A stretch of DNA of 64,000 bases from Acidobacteriota bacterium (GTDB lineage Bacteria; Acidobacteriota; Terriglobia; Acidiferrales; UBA7541). Where the stretch lies: contig QHYE01000034.1 of NCBI GenBank assembly GCA_003224055.1, positions 22,889 to 86,888 on the forward strand. The letters run 5' to 3'. Both the position numbers and the translations under genes were made by a program. The notes below the pieces were generated by a model. It saw only the letters and a list, made by a program, of their open reading frames with translations. It did no database searches and was not told the origin of the DNA. Below, in pieces: positions 10,264 to 19,952 of the stretch (its first letter is position 1; each line of letters begins with the position of its first letter).

Positions 10264-10713
10264 ATGAGCACGGGAAAAACATTTCGGCACGGTCAAATCC
10301 TCCGCCTGGTTGCTGATCCGAGGATCGGCAACCAGGAAGAGTTGCGCCGCCGCCTCGCCGCGCAAAAACTCCGCGTTACCCAGGCCACTCTTTCGCGCGA
10401 CCTGCAGGAGCTGCGCCTCGTAAAAACCCAGTCGGGTTACAAACCAGCCGCTGCGCTCCCGGAGGAATCCACCCCGTTGCCTCCCTTGGCGCGGGCCCTC
10501 GGTGAGTTTCTTCTCGATATTCGTCCCGCCGAAAATCTGCTCGTTCTGAAAACCCCGCCTAGCGGCGCGCAGCCCCTCGCTGCCGCCGTCGATGGCGCAA
10601 AATTTCCGGAAATCGCCGGAACCATTGCCGGCGACGACACTGTTTTGATCATTACGCCCAATAAAAAATCACGCGAGTCCCTGCAAAAAAAGATTGAAGC
10701 CTTCTTGAAATGA
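10264..10713 (+). CDS. argR: Arginine repressor ArgR
   Basis: 149 aa wHTH: RLVADPRIGNQEELRRRLAAQKLRVTQATLSRDLQELRLVK. Confidence 0.93.
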   Translation: MSTGKTFRHGQILRLVADPRIGNQEELRRRLAAQKLRVTQATLSRDLQELRLVKTQSGYKPAAALPEESTPLPPLARALGEFLLDIRPAENLLVLKTPPSGAQPLAAAVDGAKFPEIAGTIAGDDTVLIITPNKKSRESLQKKIEAFLK

Positions 10714-11741
10714 GAGACTCTCGACAGATCGCAGTCGTGGGTGTCACCGGTTATACCGGTCTGGAGCTGGCGCGGGTCCTTCTGCGCCATCCCGAGTTGC
10801 GGGCGCCGGTGTTCTACGTTCGCGAAACCAACGGCGCGAAATGCCTAGCCGAGCTCTTCCCGCAGTTCCGCGGCTGGGGCGAAGCTCCGCTTCGTCCGCT
10901 TTCGGTGGAAGCCATCCTTTCAAGCAACGCCGGCACCGCGTTCCTCGCCACGCCGCATGAAGTTTCTGCCGAGTTGGCGCCACCCTTGCTCAGCGCGGGA
11001 ATCCGCGTTGTGGATCTCAGCGGTGCATTCCGTTTTCGTGAGGCGGAAACCTTCACCTCCTGGTACAAGCTCGCCGCGCCCCACTCCGATTGGCTCAAGG
11101 AAGCCGTTTACGGCATTCCTGAACTCTACTCGACCCAGATTTCAACCGCCCGATTGGTCGCCAATCCCGGTTGCTATGCCACCAGCGTGATCCTGGCCCT
11201 GCGCCCTCTCACGGAAGCCGGTTGGATCGCCGCGGACTCCAGCGTTATCTGCGATTGCAAGTCCGGCGCGAGCGGCGCCGGCAAGGATCCTCGCCGGGAC
11301 CTCCATTTCGTCGAAGTGGATGAGAATTTCAAGGCCTACGGGCTCTTCACCCACAGGCACACCCCGGAGATTCTCGAGCACACCGGTCTCAGCGAGAATC
11401 AAGTCGTGTTCTCCACTCATCTGCTGCCGCTCGCGCGCGGCATTCTTTCCACAATCTATGTGAATCTCGCGGAACCGCAAACCACAGCGGACATCGAGGC
11501 GCTCTACCGCAAGTTCTACGCCGGCCGGCCCATGGTCCGTATCTGGCCCGCTGGGACGCTGCCCGAATTGCAGCACGTCGCGCACACCAATTTCTGCGAT
11601 ATCGGCTTTGCCCTGGATAAATCCAGACGCCGTCTCGTGATCGTCTCCTGTCTAGACAATCTCGGGAAAGGCGCCGCCGGGCAGGCCGTGCAGAATTTCA
11701 ACCACATGCTGGGGATCCAGGAGCAAACCGCACTCCAATGA
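10710..11741 (+). CDS. argC: N-acetyl-gamma-glutamyl-phosphate reductase
   Basis: VTGYTGLELARVLLRHPE, NPGCYATS, HRHTPEI motifs; overlaps argR. Confidence 0.95.
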   Translation: MRDSRQIAVVGVTGYTGLELARVLLRHPELRAPVFYVRETNGAKCLAELFPQFRGWGEAPLRPLSVEAILSSNAGTAFLATPHEVSAELAPPLLSAGIRVVDLSGAFRFREAETFTSWYKLAAPHSDWLKEAVYGIPELYSTQISTARLVANPGCYATSVILALRPLTEAGWIAADSSVICDCKSGASGAGKDPRRDLHFVEVDENFKAYGLFTHRHTPEILEHTGLSENQVVFSTHLLPLARGILSTIYVNLAEPQTTADIEALYRKFYAGRPMVRIWPAGTLPELQHVAHTNFCDIGFALDKSRRRLVIVSCLDNLGKGAAGQAVQNFNHMLGIQEQTALQ

Positions 11742-12589
11742 GAATCGTAATCAAGTTCGCAGGAGCATTACTCGAAGACGATGCCACGGTGCGCGCCCTC
11801 GCGCGGCAAGTGGCGGCTCTCGCTCAGGAGGATCACGAAATTCTTGTCGTGCATGGTGGCGGCCGCCTGTTCACCGCCACGCTTGAGCGCATGGCTATCG
11901 AAAGCAAGTTCGTCGCCGGTCTGCGCGTCACCGACCGCGAAACACGCGACGTGGCCGTAATGGTTTTCGCCGGTCTGTTGAACAAGAAGCTCGTGGCCGC
12001 GATCTCGGCGGAAGGCCAACCTGCCATAGGCGTTTCCGCCGCGGATGCACAATGTTTCGTCGCCGAGCCGATGGTGCACAACGAAGTGCAGGGCAGTCTC
12101 GGTTTCGTCGGCTATCTCACGGGCCTGAACGCGCAGCTCATCGAATCATTCTGGCGCGAGGGACTCCTCCCTGTCGCGCCATGTCTCGGCATCGGCTCGG
12201 ACAACGAGCTCTACAACATCAACGCGGACCACATGGCCGCCGCATGCGCCGAATATCTTGGCGCGGATCAGCTGATCTACCTCACCGATGTCGCAGGCGT
12301 GCTCGACGGGGAAAAAGTCCTCGCCGCCGTCACCTGCGAAGAAATCGAACGCCTGGTACAGTGCCACGTCGTTTCCGGAGGCATGGTGCTGAAACTGGAA
12401 GCCGCCAAGCGCGCCATCGAAGGCGGCGTCCGTGAAGTCCGCATCGTTGGTGGCGCTTCCTCAGATGCATTGTTGCTTGCGTCGCGCGCAGCCGGGGCAA
12501 TGGAAAATGACGGCGCTGCGCTGATTCCAGGCACGCGCGTCCTGCGCGAACCACTTTCCGCCTCTCGCGCGGCTCTTTCGGCGGCATGA
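11738..12589 (+). CDS. argB: Acetylglutamate kinase
   Basis: IKFAGALL, VHGGGRLF, YNINADHMAAACAEYLGADQLIYLTDVAGVLDG. Confidence 0.93.
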   Translation: MRIVIKFAGALLEDDATVRALARQVAALAQEDHEILVVHGGGRLFTATLERMAIESKFVAGLRVTDRETRDVAVMVFAGLLNKKLVAAISAEGQPAIGVSAADAQCFVAEPMVHNEVQGSLGFVGYLTGLNAQLIESFWREGLLPVAPCLGIGSDNELYNINADHMAAACAEYLGADQLIYLTDVAGVLDGEKVLAAVTCEEIERLVQCHVVSGGMVLKLEAAKRAIEGGVREVRIVGGASSDALLLASRAAGAMENDGAALIPGTRVLREPLSASRAALSAA

Positions 12590-13938
12590 TGCGTACTTCT
12601 CACAAGAAAAAAACCGTTTCGCGTGCGGCCTTCAAGTCCAAGGCCGCGGGCATGCAAACCGTCAAGCAGGACGCGCGTCTGCTGGATGCCGAAAAGTTTC
12701 TCTTGCCCACTTACAAACGGCCGCCCGTGGTCATGACGCACGGGCGCGGCGCTTATGTTTTTGACGCCACCGGGAAGAGGTATCTCGATTTTCTCGGTGG
12801 CATAGCCGTCAACGCCCTCGGTCACGCGCATCCCCGCGTCGTGAAAGTAATCCGCCGCGAAGCGGCCCGCGCGATTCATCTTTCGAATCTCTATCACAAC
12901 GCGCGCCAGGGCCCGCTCGCCCGCAAACTCGCCGCTTGGTCCGGTCTCGATCGCGTCTTCTTCACGAATAGCGGTACGGAAGCCATTGACGGTGCGATGA
13001 AGCTGGCTAGGCTTGTTGCACGCAAGCCGGAAGAAGCCCCCGGGACGGCTGCGAAGCAGCACCGCTTCCTCGCGCTGGAGAATTCGTTCCACGGCCGCAC
13101 CTTCGGCGCCATCAGCGTCACCTCCACGGAAAAATATCGCCTGCCCTTTGCACCCGTGGTTCCCGGCGCCGAATTCGTGCGCTTCAACGATGTGGCGGAT
13201 CTCGAATCGAAGTTTGACGGCACCATCTGTGCCATCCTCCTCGAAACGATTCAGGGCGAAGGCGGTATCCATCCTGTCAGCGAAGTTTTCTGGAATCGCG
13301 CTCGCGCGCTCGCCACGCAGCACGGCGCTCTCTTGATCGCCGATGAAATTCAATGCGGCCTCGGCCGTACCGGCCGCTATTTTGCCTACCAGAAATTTTC
13401 TTCCAAGCCGGACATCGCTCTGATCGCCAAGCCTCTCGCTGCGGGTCTGCCGCTCGGTGCGATTCTTACGTCGGAGGCGGTTGCTTCTCGCGTTTCTCCC
13501 GGCATGCACGGGACAACATTTGGCGGCGGTCCGCTCGCTTGCGCGACCGCGCTCGAATTCCTCGAAACCGTCGAGAGCGAAAAGCTCCTCGAAAACATCC
13601 GCGCGCGTGGTGCGGAGCTTCGCGAAGGCCTCGCGAAACTCGCCGCCAAATTTGACTTCATCCGCGAAATTCGCGGAGAAGGGCTGATGGTCGGCGTCGA
13701 ACTCTCCGTCGAAGGCGCGCCATTTGTAGCGGAAGCCATGCAGCGCGGCTTGCTGATCAATTGCACTCACGATTTCACGTTGCGTTTGCTTCCTACGTTC
13801 ATCATCAACCGCGCGCAGGTGCGCGAATTTCTCCGGCTCTTCGAACTCATTCTCGCGACTACGCCGCAACAGGCCTCCGCATCGGATTCCGGCAAGACCG
13901 CGGAATCAGCGCGCGTCGCCCATGCCGCGGCAAGGTGA
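12586..13938 (+). CDS. argD: Acetylornithine aminotransferase
   Basis: PLP class III: FTNSGTEAIDGAMKLAR, ADEIQCGLGRTG, AKPLAAGLPLGA, HGTTFGGGPLAC. Confidence 0.93.
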   Translation: MMRTSHKKKTVSRAAFKSKAAGMQTVKQDARLLDAEKFLLPTYKRPPVVMTHGRGAYVFDATGKRYLDFLGGIAVNALGHAHPRVVKVIRREAARAIHLSNLYHNARQGPLARKLAAWSGLDRVFFTNSGTEAIDGAMKLARLVARKPEEAPGTAAKQHRFLALENSFHGRTFGAISVTSTEKYRLPFAPVVPGAEFVRFNDVADLESKFDGTICAILLETIQGEGGIHPVSEVFWNRARALATQHGALLIADEIQCGLGRTGRYFAYQKFSSKPDIALIAKPLAAGLPLGAILTSEAVASRVSPGMHGTTFGGGPLACATALEFLETVESEKLLENIRARGAELREGLAKLAAKFDFIREIRGEGLMVGVELSVEGAPFVAEAMQRGLLINCTHDFTLRLLPTFIINRAQVREFLRLFELILATTPQQASASDSGKTAESARVAHAAAR

Positions 13939-13943
13939 AAAAT

Positions 13944-14894
13944 ATGACCACGACGACTCTAGTTGCCCCTATTTCTTTGTCGAATGATCTCCTCACCGGA
14001 GCGGAATGGAGCCCCGCGCACACGCGCGAACTCCTTCAACTCTCCGCCGACGTGAAGGCCCGCCCCGGGCGCTACGCCTCCACGCTGAGCGGCAAGTTCA
14101 TCGCGCTCATTTTTGAGAAGCCTTCGCTTCGCACGCGCGTCACCTTCGAGGTCGGTATCCAGAGCATGGGTGGCTCGGTCGTTTTCCTGGACCACACGCA
14201 AGCGTCCGCATCGCTCGGTGCGCGCGAATCCATCGCCGATGTCGCGCGGAATCTCGAGCGCTGGGTGCAGGGCATCGTCGCGCGCGTGTACCACCAACGC
14301 GTCCTCGAAGAAATGGCCGCGAACGCGAATATTCCCGTCATCAACGCGCTCTCGGATAAATTTCATCCCTGCCAGGCTCTCGCCGATTTCTTCACCCTCG
14401 AGGAAAAATTTGGCGCGCTGCGCGGCTTCAAGCTGGCCTACGTCGGCGACGGCAACAACGTTTGCAATTCGCTGATCTATCTCGCCGCGCGTCTCGGCGT
14501 TCATCTCCGCATCGCCACTCCTGCGGAGTACGCGCCCTCTCCGGAAGTCGTCGCCGATGGCAAGCGTGTGGCCCGCGAAACGAAAGCCAAAATCGAAGTG
14601 ATGACGGACCCGCGCGAGGCGGTCAGCGGTGCCATGGCCGTCTACACGGATTCGTGGACCAGCATGGGCTTCGAAGCCGAGGAGAAAGTGCGCAGCGCGG
14701 TGTTCCAGCCGTACCAGGTGAACGTAGAACTCATGTCGCTTGCTGCGCCGGACGCTGTCTTCATGCACTGTCTTCCGGCACACCGTGGGTGCGAAGTTAC
14801 GCCGGAAGTTCTCGACGGGCCCCAATCGGTGGTCCTCGACCAATCCGAAAACCGCATGTACGTGCAGAAGGCCATCCTGCATACTCTGTTTTAG
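13944..14894 (+). CDS. argF: Ornithine carbamoyltransferase
   Basis: FEKPSLRTRVTFEVG, HPCQALADFFTL, FMHCLPAHRGCEVTPEV. Confidence 0.93.
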   Translation: MTTTTLVAPISLSNDLLTGAEWSPAHTRELLQLSADVKARPGRYASTLSGKFIALIFEKPSLRTRVTFEVGIQSMGGSVVFLDHTQASASLGARESIADVARNLERWVQGIVARVYHQRVLEEMAANANIPVINALSDKFHPCQALADFFTLEEKFGALRGFKLAYVGDGNNVCNSLIYLAARLGVHLRIATPAEYAPSPEVVADGKRVARETKAKIEVMTDPREAVSGAMAVYTDSWTSMGFEAEEKVRSAVFQPYQVNVELMSLAAPDAVFMHCLPAHRGCEVTPEVLDGPQSVVLDQSENRMYVQKAILHTLF

Positions 14895-14937
14895 CTTTGC
14901 GATGCTCTTCATCGTGTCGCTTGGAATTTTCTTTGTA

Positions 14938-14960
14938 GGGGCGCAGCGCCGCTGCGCCCC
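14938..14960. repeat. Palindrome GGGGCGCAGC-GCC-GCTGCGCCCC preceded by TTCTTTGTA
   Basis: 10-bp perfect inverted repeat; 14-bp lead TTCTTTGTAGGGGC shared with the palindrome at 63773-63793. Confidence 0.8.
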
Positions 14961-14993
14961 AGCTTGGCAACACCAAAACGCAAGAGAGGAATC

Positions 14994-16211
14994 GTGAAAC
15001 AGCCATTGAACAAATCGAAAAAAGTTGTGCTGGCCTACTCCGGAGGACTGGACACTTCCATCATCATCCCGTGGCTCAAGGAAAACTACGGCTGCGAAGT
15101 CATCGCTGTCATCGGCGACGTCGGCCAGCAGGAAGATCTCGAAGCCGCGCGCAAGAAAGCGCTTGCCACCGGCGCTTCCACGGCGTACGTCGAAGATCTG
15201 CGCGAAGAATTCGTTCGCGACTACATCTGGCCGACGCTGCGCGCCGGCGCCGTCTACGAGCACACCTATCTCCTCGGCACTTCGATGGCGCGGCCCGTCA
15301 TCGCCAAGCGCCAGGCGGAAATCGCGCTGAAACTCGGCGCCGATGGCCTCTCCCACGGCTGCACCGGCAAAGGCAACGATCAGGTGCGATTCGAACTGGC
15401 TTACAAAGCCATCGCGCCGAATATTCAGATCATCGCGCCGTGGCGCGAGTGGGACATTGACTCGCGCGAAGACGCTATCGCCTACGCGCAAAAGCACAAC
15501 GTGCCCGTCGAGCAGAGCAAGAAAAATATCTACAGCCGCGACCGCAACATCTGGCACCTCAGCCACGAAGGCGGTGAACTCGAAGATCCCGCCAACGCTC
15601 CGAACGAAGCGATGTGGCAATGGGTCGTTTCACCCGAAAAAGCTCCGGACAAAGCCGAAGAGGTCGAAATTGGCTTCGAGTCCGGCACTCCCGTCTCTGT
15701 GAACGGCGCAAAACTCGGCCCCGTGGTTCTGCTCAATACACTCAACGAAATCGCCGCGAAGCACGGCATCGGCCGCACCGACCTCGTCGAAAATCGCCTC
15801 GTTGGAATGAAATCTCGAGGCGCATACGAAACTCCTGGCGGAACCCTGCTCGTCAAAGCGCATCAAGAACTCGAGCGCCTGACAATCGACCGCGAGACCG
15901 CGCATTTCCAGCAAGCACTTTCGCTGCGGTTCGCCGAGCTGGTTTACTACGGCCTGTGGTTCGCGCCGTTGCGCGAAGCGCTCGACGGATTTTTCAACGT
16001 CGCACAACAGCGCGTTACCGGCGCTGTCGGCTTGAAACTCTGGAAGGGTACGCTCAACGTCACCAAGCGCGTTTCGCCCTTCTCTCTTTATCGCGCCGAC
16101 CTGGCCAGTTTCACAATGGGCCGCTACAACCCCAAGGACGCCGAGGGCTTCATCAATTTGTTTGCGCTGCCCGTCACCGTCCGGCCCAAAGCAAAGGCAG
16201 AAGGGAATTGA
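14994..16211 (+). CDS. argG: Argininosuccinate synthase (GTG start likely)
   Basis: [35 protein letters not shown]. Confidence 0.95.
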   Translation: MKQPLNKSKKVVLAYSGGLDTSIIIPWLKENYGCEVIAVIGDVGQQEDLEAARKKALATGASTAYVEDLREEFVRDYIWPTLRAGAVYEHTYLLGTSMARPVIAKRQAEIALKLGADGLSHGCTGKGNDQVRFELAYKAIAPNIQIIAPWREWDIDSREDAIAYAQKHNVPVEQSKKNIYSRDRNIWHLSHEGGELEDPANAPNEAMWQWVVSPEKAPDKAEEVEIGFESGTPVSVNGAKLGPVVLLNTLNEIAAKHGIGRTDLVENRLVGMKSRGAYETPGGTLLVKAHQELERLTIDRETAHFQQALSLRFAELVYYGLWFAPLREALDGFFNVAQQRVTGAVGLKLWKGTLNVTKRVSPFSLYRADLASFTMGRYNPKDAEGFINLFALPVTVRPKAKAEGN

Positions 16212-16264
16212 GTAGGACGATTTTCTTGTCTGTCCATTCTTTGTTGACGGACGACATAACCGGG

Positions 16265-16286
16265 ACAGGCAAGAATGCCTGTCCTA
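16265..16286. repeat. Palindrome GGACAGGCA-AGAA-TGCCTGTCC in argG-argH gap
   Basis: 9-bp perfect inverted repeat ending 10 bp before argH ATG. Confidence 0.75.
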
Positions 16287-16296
16287 CGAATAACGA

Positions 16297-17724
16297 ATGA
16301 CCGAACGCAAAGACGACCGGCTGTGGGGCGGACGCTTCGAGCGTGAGCCAAATGCTCAGTTCGACGCGTTCCAGCGTTCGTTCACCTTCGATCGCCGTCT
16401 CCTCGTGTATGAAATTGCGGTTGATTCCGTTTGGGCTATCGCCCTCGAAAAGATCGGCATTCTCACAGGTGCCGAACTGAGTCAAATGATGGATGCGCTG
16501 GTCAAGATTTCCAAGCGTGCTCAGGCTGACACCGCGTGGCTCGAAAAATTCGGCGCCGATGCGGAAGACGTGCACCACTTCGTCGAAAAGGCCCTCGTGG
16601 AAGAACTTGGCCCGCTCGGCTGGAAATTGCACACGGGACGCAGCCGCAATGAACTTGTCGCTACCGATCTCCGCTTGTTCGTCATGGATTCCGTCCTTGA
16701 GATAAAGCGCGGCCTGTACGCCTTGCTCAGTGCCCTCTTGGAGCAGGCGAAAGGCAACATTGGAGCGCCCATGGCCGGGATGACGCACTTGCAGCATGCC
16801 CAGCCGATTTTGCTTTCGCATTTCTTGCTGGCACACACCGAAGCCTTCAAGCGAGACATCACGCGGCTGCAACACGCCAGCGAGAGCGCGGACGAATGTC
16901 CCATGGGTTCCGGTGCTCTCGCTGGAAATTCGTTTGCTATCGATCGCCAATTCATTGCTCATTACCTTTGTTTTTCTCGCATCACGGCAAACAGCCTCGA
17001 CGCGGTCAGCGACCGCGACTTTGCGCTCGATTACCTGTTCGCGCTTACCGGCATTGTGACGCATCTTTCGCGCCTCGCCGAGGATTTCGTGATCTTCGCG
17101 TCGCAAGAATTTTCGTATGTGATTCTTCCCGACGAATACTCCACCGGCAGCAGCCTGATGCCGCAAAAGAAGAATCCCGATTGCTGGGAATTGATCCGCG
17201 GCAAAACCGGCCGCATCACCGGCGCGTTGCTCGGTTTGCTCACGACGCTGAAGGGCTTGCCAACGAGTTACCAGCGCGACCTTCAGGAAGACAAAGAAGC
17301 GCTCTTCGCCGCGCACGATCAAGTCGCAGACATGATTGCTGTTGCGACCGGCGCTGTCGCTGCCACGAAATTCAACGCCCAGCGATTGAAATCTGCCGCG
17401 TCCAATCCCGCGCTGCTCGCCACCGAAGCCGCGGACTATCTCGTACACAAAGGTATTCCCTTCCGACAGGCTCACGACATCGTCGGCAAAGTGCTGCGCG
17501 AAGCCGAGAAACAAAATATTTCGTGGACGGCACTGCCTCTCGACGCCCTCAAGAAAATCTCCCCAGCTTTTGCAGCCGATTTCGCGCAGAGCCTTAACGT
17601 CGAGGCGGCGCTTAGCACGAAAAAAGTTCCAGGCGGCACGGCGCCAGAAAACGTGCGTGCCGCGATCGCCGATTTGGAAGCACGTCTCAACAAAAAAGCC
17701 AGCAAAACAGGAGCCAAGCCATGA
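16297..17724 (+). CDS. argH: Argininosuccinate lyase
   Basis: LWGGRFE, HTGRSRNE, GSSLMPQKKNPD signature. Confidence 0.95.
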   Translation: MTERKDDRLWGGRFEREPNAQFDAFQRSFTFDRRLLVYEIAVDSVWAIALEKIGILTGAELSQMMDALVKISKRAQADTAWLEKFGADAEDVHHFVEKALVEELGPLGWKLHTGRSRNELVATDLRLFVMDSVLEIKRGLYALLSALLEQAKGNIGAPMAGMTHLQHAQPILLSHFLLAHTEAFKRDITRLQHASESADECPMGSGALAGNSFAIDRQFIAHYLCFSRITANSLDAVSDRDFALDYLFALTGIVTHLSRLAEDFVIFASQEFSYVILPDEYSTGSSLMPQKKNPDCWELIRGKTGRITGALLGLLTTLKGLPTSYQRDLQEDKEALFAAHDQVADMIAVATGAVAATKFNAQRLKSAASNPALLATEAADYLVHKGIPFRQAHDIVGKVLREAEKQNISWTALPLDALKKISPAFAADFAQSLNVEAALSTKKVPGGTAPENVRAAIADLEARLNKKASKTGAKP

Positions 17725-17826
17725 ATGCAAGCCAAGCAGTGAAACAACAATCCTCCCTCGCTGCGGTTGCGGAGGATCGGAGGTCCCTTCCGGGGCCGGC
17801 GCGCTAGTCCTGCGGATCTTCCGTTG

Positions 17827-19041
17827 ATGAAGCACGCACTCTCCGAGGCTTCTTTGCCGCGCGGGTTCCGCTTCGCCGCCACTGCCTGCGGCCTGAAGAA
17901 AACCGGCGCGCTCGATCTCGCGATTCTTTCGAGCGATGTGCCGGCTTCGGCTGCCGCGGTCTTCACGCAAAACCTCGTTGTTGCCGCACCCGTGCAGATT
18001 TCCAAACAAAACTTGCGTGCGTCGAAAGGGCGCATGCGCGCCGTGGTGGTGAACGCCGGGAACGCGAATTGCGCCACCGGCGAAGCGGGCCATACTGCCG
18101 CTTTGCGAACGGTTGCCGAAGCTGCGAAGCGGCTGGGTTGCACTCCGCAAGAGCTTTTTGTTTGCTCCACAGGAGTGATCGGCGTGCAGATGCCGCTGGA
18201 GAAAATCCTTCGCGCCCTGCCGGTCATCGCGCGGCACCGGCGTCCTTCCGCGCGCTCGTTCGCGGAGACTTCGCTGGCGATCTGTACGACCGACACACGC
18301 CCAAAAACCGCGGCCGCTTCGTTCAAGATGGCTGGGAAACGCATTCATCTCGTCGGCTGCGCCAAGGGCGCGGGGATGATTCATCCGAATATGGCGACAA
18401 TGCTGGCGTTCATCGCAACAGATGCGGCGATTGCTCCGTCCCTGCTGCAAAGGACGCTGCGCGAGGTTACATCGCGGACGTTCAACGCGATCAGCGTGGA
18501 TGGCGACACTTCTACAAACGACACGCTGCTGGTTCTCGCGAACGGTGAAGCCGGCGCGCCGACGATCAAGGCCGGAACGTCGGCGCATCGCGCGTTCACT
18601 GCCGCGCTCGAAGAAGTCTGCCGCTCGCTCGCGCTGCAAATCGTTGCCGATGGCGAAGGTGCGCAGCGCGTGATCGAAATCGAAGTGCGCCACGCGAAGA
18701 CGGAGGCCGCCGCGAAACGTATTGCGGAAACCATCGCCACTTCGCCGCTGGTAAAGACGGCCTTTGCGGGCGGCGACCCGAACTGGGGCCGCATCTTCGC
18801 TGCCGCCGGCCGCGCGGGCGTAAAGTTTGATCCCGCACTGGTAGACATCAAGATGGCGGGCATTCCCGTTTTGCGGCGCGGTCAGCCGCTGGATTTCAAC
18901 GAGCGCGCCGCCAGCAACAAACTTCTCACGGAGCACGTTCTGCTCGTCGTGGATCTGCATGCGGGCAAAGCCATGGCGCGCTACTGGACTTGCGATTTCA
19001 CTGCGGAGTACGTGCGCATTAATGCGTCGTACCGCACCTAA
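17827..19041 (+). CDS. argJ: Bifunctional glutamate N-acetyltransferase/N-acetylornithine acetyltransferase
   Basis: GNANCATGEAG, KGAGMIHPNMATMLAFIATDA with catalytic Thr context; ATG at 17827. Confidence 0.92.
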   Translation: MKHALSEASLPRGFRFAATACGLKKTGALDLAILSSDVPASAAAVFTQNLVVAAPVQISKQNLRASKGRMRAVVVNAGNANCATGEAGHTAALRTVAEAAKRLGCTPQELFVCSTGVIGVQMPLEKILRALPVIARHRRPSARSFAETSLAICTTDTRPKTAAASFKMAGKRIHLVGCAKGAGMIHPNMATMLAFIATDAAIAPSLLQRTLREVTSRTFNAISVDGDTSTNDTLLVLANGEAGAPTIKAGTSAHRAFTAALEEVCRSLALQIVADGEGAQRVIEIEVRHAKTEAAAKRIAETIATSPLVKTAFAGGDPNWGRIFAAAGRAGVKFDPALVDIKMAGIPVLRRGQPLDFNERAASNKLLTEHVLLVVDLHAGKAMARYWTCDFTAEYVRINASYRT

Positions 19042-19100
19042 GAAAAAATCAACATTCGATAGTTCAAAGTTGAAAGTAAAAAGTGACTGGTGATTCGTGA

Positions 19101-19244
19101 CCCCGACGGGGTCGGGGCAGGTTGGTGACTGGAAAGGGAGGAAACCCTTCCGGCGGGGCCGGAATCTGCGATCAACTTTCTTCGGTCGCGCAGAAAAAGC
19201 ATCCTTCGCCGGATAGAAGTGAACTCCTCTCCGGCAGGGCCGGA
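19101..19244. repeat. Cluster of three short hairpins with 3-nt GGG/AGG loops
   Basis: CCCCGAC-GGG-GTCGGGG (19101-19117), TTCCGGC-GGG-GCCGGAA (19148-19164), TCCGGC-AGG-GCCGGA (19230-19244). Confidence 0.65.
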
Positions 19245-19299
19245 ATGTACCCTCGGCTACCGATGGTTCCAGAGAATGGGAATCCTGATTCGCGTTTCT

Positions 19300-19403
19300 A
19301 GTTAAAAATAGTATCCCCCACCCCCATGTTTTTCATAAGTGTTGATTCTAAAGAGGGTTGAAGTTGTTTGTTTTGATAGACTTTTGTAAGTGTTGATTCT
19401 AAA
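19300..19403 (-). repeat. Dispersed repeat copy A (core 19328-19403) with C-rich left edge (G-rich on minus strand)
   Basis: 76-bp core is 74/76 identical to the reverse complement of 47935-48010; contains TAAGTGTTGATTCTAAA twice, 51 bp apart. Confidence 0.9.
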
Positions 19404-19952
19404 TGGTTTAGAGAGATAGAGGGAGAGTTGAATAGTGGGTAGGGGGGTACACCTTCGTCGCGGTGAAAAGAGTGCCGAAGTGATTGATAAACAAAGGGTT
19501 GTGAGAGGCCCGTCACGGAAGAGAGTGCGCAAACTTCTGAAAGGAAAAGACTTGCATGAGCGGACGGCAGAAATGGAAGTGGCGCGAGGAGAGAAGGCCG
19601 TGATTTGCGAGTGGCAAACACGCGGGAGAATAGCACAAAAGTACACTGCGTGTCAATTACTTTCTTGTTAGCATTCGAATGGACCCGCAAGACGCTGAAA
19701 TTGCTGGCGGTTAAAGCCGAAGTCAAATTTCCAACCTTGCGTAACCAACTCCGAAGGTGGACCGCCGGCACAAAATTGTGCCAGGAGGGTGGTGAGTAGA
19801 AACTTGCATGGGAAGAGGCTACCCGTCCTTTGGAACAGTAACCCGCAAGCGAACGAGGGACCGGAGTTCTATTGCGTCGCCTCGGAATGGACCGATAGCT
19901 TTAACGGTATAGCTCCAAATTTCGCCGCGAGAGCGAAAAGAGAGGGGACCTC

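Noticed and set aside
12277-15620. Long minus-strand ORFs (530 and 553 aa) opposite argB/argD/argF/argG
   Set aside because: Antisense shadows; no family motifs.
17767-17826. Upstream extension of argJ ORF (MRRIGGPFRGRRASPADLP)
   Set aside because: Sequence is GC-rich intergenic/repeat-like; the ArgJ homologous region begins just after ATG 17827.
16174-18960. 928-aa minus-strand ORF opposite argH/argJ
   Set aside because: Shadow ORF from GC-skewed codon third positions; composition shows no recognisable domain and the plus strand carries clear enzymes.
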